Below, one piece after another: positions 43,240 to 49,874 of a DNA stretch of 64,000 nucleotides. Below the pieces are notes generated by a model. It was not told the DNA's origin. It saw nothing but the letters and a program-made list of their open reading frames with translations, and ran no database searches. Location: contig NZ_FOKE01000012.1 in assembly GCF_900112065.1 (NCBI RefSeq), positions 88,966-152,965 of the forward strand, read 5' to 3'. The position numbers were made by a program, and so were the translations under genes. This DNA is from Cohnella sp. OV330 (GTDB taxonomy: Bacteria > Bacillota > Bacilli > Paenibacillales > Paenibacillaceae). Within the stretch, counting starts at the first letter, position 1; each line of letters opens with the position of its first letter.

Positions 43240-43418
43240 ACGGACACAGCAGACGTTATTTACGCAAATAGGCTGGAAATCCGCCAGTTAGCGGACAGAG
43301 AATCCGTTATTCGGCGCTCACAGTCTGCAAATGAGCACCGGAGGCATAAATAGCGGATCCTGTGTCCGGATACTTCGTTTCTGCCTACCGTATGCGAAAA
43401 TAGCGGATCCTGTGTCCG
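43240..43418. repeat. Mirror-symmetric intergenic repeat element, copy C (best conserved)
   Basis: Between the proS T-box and the 3' end of serS; the rest of this ~340-bp gap holds nothing recognisable. Reverse copies at 43240-43261 and 43291-43311, forward copies at 43348-43368 and 43398-43418; the two forward copies are identical (AAATAGCGGATCCTGTGTCC). Spacings are 51 and 50 bp. The inter-copy spacers are also partly complementary (ACGCAAATAGGC against GCCTACCGTATGCG), so the whole is a long imperfect foldback. Confidence 0.85.
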
Positions 43419-43499
43419 ATGCGGCCGACAAGCACGCAATGGTCAAACGCTGCGTCGTGTGGTCGGATGTTTAGCATCATCGCCTGGCGCATCTCCGAC

Positions 43500-44873
43500 T
43501 CACTCCGCCCGAATTTCTTCCGCCCCGCCCAAGTAGGGGCGCAGCGCGGCCGGCACGTAGACCGAGCCGTCCTCCCGTTGATGGTTCTCGAGCAGCGGGA
43601 TCAGGATGCGCGGCGTCGCGACCGCCGTATTGTTAAGCGTATGGGCGTAGCGCAACGTTCCGTCCGCGTCGCGGTAGCGGATCCCCGCCCGGCGCGCCTG
43701 AAAATCCAGCACGTTCGACGACGAGTGCGTCTCCCCGTAAGCGCCGCGGCTCGGCATCCAGGTCTCGATGTCGTACTGCTTGTGCGTCTTCTGCGACATG
43801 TCGCCGATGCAGACCGCCACGACGCGGTACGGCAGCTCGAGCAGCCGCAAGATTTCCTCGGCGTTCGCCGTGATCTCCTCCAGCATCGCGTCCGATACCG
43901 CCGCCTCGCCGCGGCATACTACTACCTGCTCGACCTTCGCGAACTGATGCACCCGGTACAGCCCATGCACGTCGCGCCCGGCCGAGCCCACCTCGCTTCG
44001 GAAGCATGGCGTCGCGGCCGCAAGACGGATCGGCTCCCCCAACGTCAGGGTCTCGCCCGCGTAATACGACACCAGGCCGACCTCCGACGTGCCGATCAGG
44101 TACTTGTCGCCTTCGGCCATCGCGAAGGTCTGATCCTTTCCCGTCGGAAAAAATCCGGTGTGCTCGAACGCCTCGCCGCGCATCATCGCCGGCAGCTCGA
44201 GCGGCGTGAAGCCGCGACGCTCCAGCACGTCCATCGCCAGCTGCTGCACCGCGCGGTGCAAGCGGCTTCCGATGCCCTTCAGCACGTAGCTGCGCGTGCC
44301 TGCAAGCTTCACCCCGCGCGCCACGTCGAGCAGGCCGAGCCGCTCGCCAAGCTGGACATGGTCCAGCGGCTCGAAGGCAAACGCGGGCACCTCCCCGACC
44401 CGGCGCAGCTCGACATTGTCGGCGTCCGACTTCCCGTCCGGCGTGTCCGCCGATACCGGATTCGGCACGAGCTCGAGCAGCGACCGCCACACGGCCGAGA
44501 CTTCCGCCAGCTGCACTTCCAGCACCGCGAGCTTCGCGTTTGCCTCCCGCACTTTTCCTTTTGCCTCGTCGATCCGTGCCTCATATGCCGTGCCAGGCGG
44601 CTCCGTTAACGACGCCCCGGCTGCGAGCTTCGCCACTTGTGCTCTTTCATACCCGCCATTTCCCTCGTTCGGCGCCTTCGCCGCCTTGACGAGCGTCGCA
44701 ATCTCCTCCGTGCGTCTGTTCCGCTCGGCCCGCAGCCGCTCGACTTCCTGCAGCAGCGTCCTCCGCTGCGCGTCCAGTTCCAGCAGCTCGCGAATCGATA
44801 CCGCGATTCCTTTGCGGTCCGCCGTCAGTTGCAGCAGCTCCGCGCGATCGCGGATATACGCTATGTCCAGCAT
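43500..44873 (-). CDS. serS: Seryl-tRNA synthetase
   Basis: Class II synthetase, 457 residues. The N-terminal coiled-coil tRNA-binding arm spans ~25-110 (LLQEVERLRAERNRRTEEIA). The catalytic core has GTSEVGLVSYYAGETLTLGE, motif 2 TPCFRSEVGSAGRDVHGLYR, and motif 3 near NNTAVATPRILIPLLENHQR. It follows serC by 18 bp and has no leader of its own, so the serine T-box ahead of serC probably controls both. Confidence 0.96.
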   Translation of the reverse strand: MLDIAYIRDRAELLQLTADRKGIAVSIRELLELDAQRRTLLQEVERLRAERNRRTEEIATLVKAAKAPNEGNGGYERAQVAKLAAGASLTEPPGTAYEARIDEAKGKVREANAKLAVLEVQLAEVSAVWRSLLELVPNPVSADTPDGKSDADNVELRRVGEVPAFAFEPLDHVQLGERLGLLDVARGVKLAGTRSYVLKGIGSRLHRAVQQLAMDVLERRGFTPLELPAMMRGEAFEHTGFFPTGKDQTFAMAEGDKYLIGTSEVGLVSYYAGETLTLGEPIRLAAATPCFRSEVGSAGRDVHGLYRVHQFAKVEQVVVCRGEAAVSDAMLEEITANAEEILRLLELPYRVVAVCIGDMSQKTHKQYDIETWMPSRGAYGETHSSSNVLDFQARRAGIRYRDADGTLRYAHTLNNTAVATPRILIPLLENHQREDGSVYVPAALRPYLGGAEEIRAE

Positions 44874-44891
44874 ATTTGCCAGCCTCCTTCC

Positions 44892-45992
44892 TCACCCGCG
44901 CCGCTTGCGAAAATCGTTCATGAATCCGGCCAGCGCGCTGCATGCCTCGACCGGCACGCCGTTGTAGATCGAAGCGCGGATGCCGCCGACGCTCCGATGA
45001 CCGGCGAGGCCCGCGAAGCCCGCATCCTGCGCCTCCTGTACGAACGCCTTCTCCAGCGTCTCATCCGGCAGCCGCCACGTCGCATTCATCGCCGACCGGT
45101 ACGGACGCTCCACGATGCCGGCGTAGAAGCCGCCGCTTGCGTCGATCGCATCATACAGCAGCGCCGCCTTCTCCGCGCTTCGCGCCTCCATCGCCGCGAC
45201 GCCGCCCTGCCGGGCCGTCCACTCCAGCATCAACTTCATCATGTAAATGCCGTGCACCGGCGGCGTATTGTACAGCGAGTTGTTGCTCGCGTAGGTGGCA
45301 TAGCGGAAAATCGCGGGAATCTTCGCCTCCGCCGACGCCGCCAGCAGGTCCTCGCGGATCACGACGGCCGTGACGCCCGCCGGTCCCAGGTTCTTCTGCG
45401 CGCCCGCATAGAACATCGCGAACCTGCGCCATTCGATTTGCCGGCTCAGGATGTCGCTCGTCATGTCGCCGATTAACGGGATGCCGCCCGTATCCGGGAT
45501 CTCCTTAAATTGCGAGCCCTCGATCGTATTGTTGGTCGTCAGATGGACGTAGGCGGTGTCGGCAACCGAAAAGCGCGCGAGCCCTTCGTCGATCCCAGGC
45601 AGCCTCGCCCACCCAGTCGTCTTGCCGCTCGCGATCGCCTCCGCAGCTCCGACCGTCAGCGCCTCCTCGTACGCCTTTTCCGAAAAGCTTCCCGACAGCA
45701 CGTAACGTCCGGTCTTGGCCGCCGCCAGGAAATTCATCGCCAACAGCGCGAACTGCGCGCTCGCCCCGCCCGACATGAACAGCACGCGGTAGCCCGCTCC
45801 TTGCAGACCGATCAGCTCAAGCAGCAGCTCCTCCGTCTCCGCGATCATGCGCTCCACCGGCTTGCTGCGGTGCGACATTTCCATGAGCGACATGCCCTGC
45901 CCCGCATATTCAACAAAGCTGTCCCGTCCCTGCTCCAGCACCTCGAGCGGCAGCGCCGCCGGCCCCGGATTGAAGTTGTACGTCCGATTCAT
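44892..45992 (-). CDS. serC: Phosphoserine aminotransferase
   Basis: PLP enzyme of serine synthesis (3-phosphohydroxypyruvate to O-phosphoserine), 366 residues. Seen: YNFNPGPAALPLEVLEQGRD, GQGMSLMEMSHRSKPVERMI, the PLP-Lys region FYAGAQKNLGPAGVTAVVIR, and SVGGIRASIYNGVPVEAC at the C-terminus. GAGGCGAAGG precedes the ATG. It forms an operon with serS, linking serine supply and charging. Confidence 0.97.
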   Translation of the reverse strand: MNRTYNFNPGPAALPLEVLEQGRDSFVEYAGQGMSLMEMSHRSKPVERMIAETEELLLELIGLQGAGYRVLFMSGGASAQFALLAMNFLAAAKTGRYVLSGSFSEKAYEEALTVGAAEAIASGKTTGWARLPGIDEGLARFSVADTAYVHLTTNNTIEGSQFKEIPDTGGIPLIGDMTSDILSRQIEWRRFAMFYAGAQKNLGPAGVTAVVIREDLLAASAEAKIPAIFRYATYASNNSLYNTPPVHGIYMMKLMLEWTARQGGVAAMEARSAEKAALLYDAIDASGGFYAGIVERPYRSAMNATWRLPDETLEKAFVQEAQDAGFAGLAGHRSVGGIRASIYNGVPVEACSALAGFMNDFRKRRG

Positions 45993-46023
45993 GCCCTTCG
46001 CCTCTTTCCCAAGTGGTTTAGAA

Positions 46024-46260
46024 AACGCAAAGACGCCCCTCGTCCGAATTGGGACGAGGAGCGTCAGCTCGCGGTGCCACCCAACTTGATGAACCGGCGC
46101 GCGGGGCGCGGCTCATCCTCTTGGTTCCGCGGTAACGGGCGGGGCCGGTAAACTTAGGATACGGCGGTATCTCGCGATACCGGGCCGATCTTGACGGGAA
46201 CGCCTCCGAGTTGGATGCTCTTCACGGGCATGATTCCGATCTGCGATTGTTTGATCATTC
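46024..46260 (-). ncRNA. T-box riboswitch leader of serC-serS
   Basis: Minus strand T-box GGGTGGCACCGCG (near 46083-46071) is followed by a terminator hairpin (GACGCTCCTCGTCCC / GGACGAGGGGCGTC then TTTGCGTTTT). The antiterminator-terminator layout is clear; stem I upstream is less certain, so the 5' limit is approximate. tRNA-Ser is the expected ligand from the genes controlled. Confidence 0.85.
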
Positions 46261-46282
46261 TAACGGAGGCCCTGCGGGATTG

Positions 46283-47296
46283 TCAACAGGCTGATCCATC
46301 GCCTGCCTTGCCGAATGAAGCCGAATCGAAAAACACCAGCTCGCGGTCGCTTCCGAACTTGCTTGCGTACCTCGCCTGCTCGAGCATGATCGCTTCGGGG
46401 CTGAGCCCCGGCGCGTAGATACCGATCGCGATGCGGCTTAGCGCCGACTCCCGTACGGCCTGGACGATATGCTCGTCCCCGTCGAACGACAAGCCGAACA
46501 CCGTAAGCCCGCCCGACAAGCGCTTCAGGCTGTCGTAACAGAACGAGAGGTACTCGTTTTCCAAAATGCGCGACATCTTATGCCGGCTCAGTCCCTCGGA
46601 CACGAACAGCGGAACCGCGTCTCCGCTCCGGTACAGTTGGTCCAGCGTGCGCGGCAGCGTCAGTTGGCGGCTCTCGGCCACGATCTTGCGCGTGAGCTTG
46701 TCCTCGGTGTACAGATGCAGCGCGCCGTGCAGGAAATGAAGCGGAATGCGCTCCGCGTACTTCTCCGGCACCAAGGGCGAGAAGATGCAGTCGAAGAAGT
46801 AATCCTTGAAGGACGATGGCGAGGTCATGATGGCCCAATAGGGAATCAGGTCGTACGAGGTGGTGAAAATCGCATCGAAGCAGGCAAGCTGCACGCCAAG
46901 CTCGGCAAGCCTGCCGTGTCTGCGGCCTTCCGAGGGCTGCGCGTCGGCCGGGGTGTCGATATCGGTCTTCTCGGGATGCACCTGCTGCACGACCCGGACG
47001 AGCGCATGACGGATGTCCGCGTAGAGATCCGGCAGAATGCCGCTGGCATTGCCGACGAGCCCATTCAGGCTGATCGCCTGGTTGATCTCGCGCAGCGCCA
47101 GCTCGAAGTTGGTCGTGCCAAGCGCCTGGAAGATCGCGGACACCGTCTCTTCCATGAACGGCGCCGCGGCTTGATAGAGCGAGCCGTAGCTGAACCTCGG
47201 CGAATAGGAGATCGACAGCCCGTTGCCCGCCAGCAACGCATCTGTATGCGCTTCCTTGATATCCCGATAAGCGTACATTTCGTAGCGAAAAGACAT
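46283..47296 (-). CDS. DUF4917-type SIR2-like protein
   Basis: 337 residues, one domain. Seen: an N-terminal nucleotide-binding-like LLAGNGLSISYSPRFSYGSL, TTNFELALREINQA, FTTSYDLIPYWAIM (SIR2-like proteins usually have TTNYD, so the expected Asn is Ser here), the conserved His in PLHFLHGALHLY, VPLFVSEGLSRHKMSRILEN, and VFGLSFDGDEHIVQAV. This is the layout of DUF4917, a SIR2-like family; related SIR2 domains are NADases in antiphage systems. No partner effector gene is adjacent. The start ATG 47296 has its GGGGGAGG site inside one arm of a large dyad (47297-47381). Confidence 0.75.
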   Translation of the reverse strand: MSFRYEMYAYRDIKEAHTDALLAGNGLSISYSPRFSYGSLYQAAAPFMEETVSAIFQALGTTNFELALREINQAISLNGLVGNASGILPDLYADIRHALVRVVQQVHPEKTDIDTPADAQPSEGRRHGRLAELGVQLACFDAIFTTSYDLIPYWAIMTSPSSFKDYFFDCIFSPLVPEKYAERIPLHFLHGALHLYTEDKLTRKIVAESRQLTLPRTLDQLYRSGDAVPLFVSEGLSRHKMSRILENEYLSFCYDSLKRLSGGLTVFGLSFDGDEHIVQAVRESALSRIAIGIYAPGLSPEAIMLEQARYASKFGSDRELVFFDSASFGKAGDGSAC

Positions 47297-47381
47297 ATGG
47301 CGCCTCCCCCGGCATCCTCCGAATCTCGTTCCCCGGCGGCGCCGGGCTTAGATTCGAGTATACCAGACAGGGAGGCGCCAT
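47297..47381. promoter_or_regulatory. 85-bp concentric inverted repeat over promoter and RBS of the DUF4917 gene
   Basis: Three nested perfect arms share a centre near 47339: outer 12 bp ATGGCGCCTCCC/GGGAGGCGCCAT (47297-47308, 47370-47381), middle 7 bp CGAATCT/AGATTCG (47320-47326, 47350-47356), and inner 6 bp CCCGGC/GCCGGG (47332-47337, 47341-47346). A minus-strand extended -10 TGGTATACT lies at 47365-47357, inside the dyad. The outer right arm in the mRNA is the ribosome site. Confidence 0.7.
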
Positions 47382-47397
47382 GCTTTTTAAAGCCCTC

Positions 47398-48009
47398 TCA
47401 CTCCGGCCGATCGAGCGAAAACGCTTCGCCCAGCTTCGCGTAAAAGTTGCCGGCGAGCCGGCTCACCGGCTGCAGCAGCTGCGCGTCGATTCTGCCGCCG
47501 CTAAGCAGCTCTTCGGCGACGTGGAAGCGGACGACGCGTCCGATCAGCAGGTCGCACGCCGGCGCGTCTGCAGTTCCGCCCAGCGGATAGGCGTGTTCGA
47601 GCACGCATTCCATCCGGATCTTCGCCTCGGCGAGACCCGGCACGGGCACGGCGCTGCTCGGCACGGCCGTGAAGCCCGCAAAGCCGAGCTCGCTCTCCTC
47701 CGGCGGCAGATTCGCCGCCGCGAGGTTCGCCGCGCCCACGTTCGACTCGTCGGTGACGTGGACGACGAAGCTGCCTGTCGCCACGGCGTTGCGCGCGCTG
47801 TCCTTTTGAACCCCGCCCTTGCGCTGGACCGAGATCGACACCATCGGCGGATTGGCGGTCACGATATTGAAGTAACTGAACGGCGCCGCGTTCACGACCC
47901 CTTCCGGCGACAGCGTCGTCATTAGCGCGATCGGACGCGGCACGATGCTCCCGATCATGAGCTTATAGTTGTCCCGTTCGGTCTGGTCGGACGGATCGAT
48001 GTCGATCAT
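47398..48009 (-). CDS. Flavin reductase-like domain protein
   Basis: 203 residues, FMN-binding split-barrel (DIM6/NTAB type): YKLMIGSIVPRPIALMTTLS, NAAPFSYFNIVTANPPMVSI, KDSARNAVATGSFVVHVTDE. Such proteins supply reduced flavin or reduce flavin-bound substrates. It is 56 bp downstream of the MhqO-like dioxygenase gene on the same strand, and the pair shares the promoter and palindrome at 49067-49113. A role in detoxifying aromatic or quinone compounds is likely. Confidence 0.85.
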   Translation of the reverse strand: MIDIDPSDQTERDNYKLMIGSIVPRPIALMTTLSPEGVVNAAPFSYFNIVTANPPMVSISVQRKGGVQKDSARNAVATGSFVVHVTDESNVGAANLAAANLPPEESELGFAGFTAVPSSAVPVPGLAEAKIRMECVLEHAYPLGGTADAPACDLLIGRVVRFHVAEELLSGGRIDAQLLQPVSRLAGNFYAKLGEAFSLDRPE

Positions 48010-48065
48010 GCTTGCTCTCTCCCTTCGCCGGGGCCGTCATGCGCGGCCTGCGCGGCATCCATTCA

Positions 48066-49016
48066 TTAAGCCCGGTCGGCGTCCAGCACGCGAACCTCGA
48101 TCGGAGGCAGCGCCCGTTCGAGCTCGGCGCGTCTCGGTTCGAACCATTCGGGCAGCATCAGCCGCTCGCCGAGCGCCTCGGTCGGCTCGTCGCGGGCGAA
48201 GCCGGGCGGGTCCGTCGCGATCTCGAATAGAATGCCCCCGGTCTCGCGGAAGTAGATGGCATTGAAGTACTGCCGGTCGGTAAACGGCGTCGGCTGGAAG
48301 CCGTGCACGAGCGTCCGCTCGCGCCAAACGCGGTGATCCTCGTCGTTCTTCGCGCGCCATGCGATATGGTGCACCGTGCCGGAGCCGCCATGACCGCCCG
48401 GGGCGGCATCCTCCCGCACCTCGACGATATTGCCCAGTTCGCCGTACGCGCGGAACCGGACGAGGCCGCCTTCCGAGCCTACTCTCTCGAGCCCGAGCAG
48501 TTCCTGCAGCGTCTCCATCGTCTTGTCCGGCGCAAAGCTGAAGAGGACGGCGCCGCCGAGGCCCTTGATCGCCTTGTCCGCCGGCACGCCGCCGAACGAC
48601 CACTTGCTCGGCTCGCCCTGCTCGCGCTCGACCAGCTCAAGCTGCAGCTCGTCGCGGTCGCGGAACCGCAGGAAGGTCTCTCCGAACCGGTTCGTCCGCT
48701 CGTAGGCGACCCCGAGCTTCGCCAGGCGTCCCTCCCAGAAGGGGAGCGCGCCGACCGGCACCGCGAACGTCGACCAGCCCACCTGACCGCCGCCGATCAG
48801 TCCCTTGCGACCGTGCTCGAACGGGAAAAACGTAATCGCCGTACCAGGGCTTCCGCTTTCATTGCCGAAGTAGAGGTGATACACCTCCGGTCCGTCGAAG
48901 TTGACCGTCTTCTTCACGAGCCTCAGCCCGAGTACGCCTGCGTAAAAATCCACGTTTTGCTGCGCGTTGCGTACGAATGCCGTAATGTGGTGAATGCCGG
49001 CCGTCTTCTGGGTCAT
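48066..49016 (-). CDS. mhqO: Ring-cleaving dioxygenase of the MhqO/MhqA family (VOC)
   Basis: 316 residues with two VOC modules. N-terminal GIHHITAFVRNAQQNVDFYA and VNFDGPEVYHLYFGNESGSP; central GTVHHIAWRAKNDEDHRVWR; C-terminal YFNAIYFRETGGILFEIATD then PPGF. It is collinear along its length with B. subtilis MhqO as I recall it. His and Glu metal ligands are in place. It is thought to cleave hydroquinone-type compounds in quinone stress. An MhqR-type palindrome lies just after its promoter, although no mhqR-like gene is adjacent. Confidence 0.88.
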   Translation of the reverse strand: MTQKTAGIHHITAFVRNAQQNVDFYAGVLGLRLVKKTVNFDGPEVYHLYFGNESGSPGTAITFFPFEHGRKGLIGGGQVGWSTFAVPVGALPFWEGRLAKLGVAYERTNRFGETFLRFRDRDELQLELVEREQGEPSKWSFGGVPADKAIKGLGGAVLFSFAPDKTMETLQELLGLERVGSEGGLVRFRAYGELGNIVEVREDAAPGGHGGSGTVHHIAWRAKNDEDHRVWRERTLVHGFQPTPFTDRQYFNAIYFRETGGILFEIATDPPGFARDEPTEALGERLMLPEWFEPRRAELERALPPIEVRVLDADRA

Positions 49017-49066
49017 CGATATCGTCTCCTTCGCCTGTCGGCGATCCGTTTTATCTTTAAGTTATT

Positions 49067-49084
49067 TATCTTTAATTTAAGATA
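49067..49084. promoter_or_regulatory. MhqR-type operator upstream of the mhqO-like gene
   Basis: TATCTTTAATTTAAGATA is an 18-bp dyad with TATCTT/AAGATA arms and an AATT core; only one pair is mismatched. It fits the TATCTnnAATTnnAGATA form of the B. subtilis MhqR box (recalled). It starts directly after the -10 of the promoter. Confidence 0.65.
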
Positions 49085-49113
49085 AATATACAGCAAGATC
49101 CCCGCTAATGCAA
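49085..49113 (-). promoter_or_regulatory. Promoter of the mhqO-like operon
   Basis: Minus strand -35 TTGCAT (49113-49108), 17-bp spacer, -10 TATATT (49090-49085). The -35 occupies the loop and stem edge of the upstream gene's terminator hairpin (49098-49121). Confidence 0.7.
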
Positions 49114-49121
49114 GCGGGGAT
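49098..49121 (-). terminator. Hairpin terminator of the ComA-like gene, overlapping a promoter
   Basis: ATCCCCGCT/AGCGGGGAT, a perfect 9-bp stem with 6-nt loop AATGCA, 19 bp after the stop codon. The following sequence is only moderately T-rich. Confidence 0.6.
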
Positions 49122-49139
49122 TTCGGCGCGTGCCGATAT

Positions 49140-49847
49140 TTAAATCGCATCCAGGCTGGGATGCCCGACGAACGAGAGGTCGGCGCGGCGCTCCGCCCCG
49201 TGTTCCGTCTCGTCCACGATGCCAAGCTGGCCTGCCTTGATGACGGCCTCGACCCTCGATTTGACCTTCAGCTTGTGAAAAAGATCCGTCAGCGCGTATT
49301 CGAGCGACCGCTGGCTGATCAACAGCGCTTGGGCGATTTCTTTGTTGCTCTTGCCCCGGGCGATCTCCGTGAGAATCTGCCGATCTCGCTCGGACACGGC
49401 CGTGCAAGCTTGATCGACGCGCGGATCGGGACGCGGCTCGCTCGGACGTCTTAGCTGCTTGAGCAGCTCGAGCGGCAGGACGGCCTCTCCGCGCGCCGCG
49501 CACCGGACCGCCGTCACGAGCTGCTCCCTGTTCACCGTCTTGGGCAGAAAACCGGAGAGTCCCGACTCCACCATCAGGTTAAAGTGATTTTTGAAATCAA
49601 AGCCCGTATAAATGAGAATCGTCGCGTCCGGCCGTATGCCGAGCATGCGCTTCGACAGCTCGAGCCCGTTCATATCGGGCATCTGCAGATCGACGAGGAT
49701 CACGTCGAACCGCAGCCGCTCCGTCAGCTCGATCGCCGCCGCGGCCGTATTCGCGAAGCGCACCCGGATGTCGCCCTCCTGCTCGAGCAGCAGCTTCGTG
49801 CCTTCCATGACCGAGGGATGGTCGTCTACCGTCAATACTTCTATCAT
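49140..49847 (-). CDS. ComA-like response regulator (REC + LuxR HTH)
   Basis: 235 residues. Receiver VLTVDDHPSVMEGTKLLLEQ with acceptor Asp in FDVILVDLQMPDMNGLELSK and Lys in LSGFLPKTVNREQL. LuxR HTH at ~150-210: VSERDRQILTEIARGKSNKE, then LLISQRSLEYALTDLFHKLK. The DDHPxVMEGTK, ELSK and RSLEYxLTxLFxKLxVxSR segments closely match ComA of B. subtilis as I recall it. AGGAGGG precedes the ATG. It is paired with the upstream kinase (27-bp gap). Confidence 0.88.
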   Translation of the reverse strand: MIEVLTVDDHPSVMEGTKLLLEQEGDIRVRFANTAAAAIELTERLRFDVILVDLQMPDMNGLELSKRMLGIRPDATILIYTGFDFKNHFNLMVESGLSGFLPKTVNREQLVTAVRCAARGEAVLPLELLKQLRRPSEPRPDPRVDQACTAVSERDRQILTEIARGKSNKEIAQALLISQRSLEYALTDLFHKLKVKSRVEAVIKAGQLGIVDETEHGAERRADLSFVGHPSLDAI

Positions 49848-49874
49848 CTCAATTCCCTCCTGTCGCAGCCCGGT

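Noticed and set aside
40940..43418. CRISPR-like arrays (about 21-bp repeats with ~30-bp spacers)
   Set aside because: Only four units per cluster, orientation flips in the middle of each cluster, repeats are degenerate, spacers are partly complementary to each other, and there are no cas genes.
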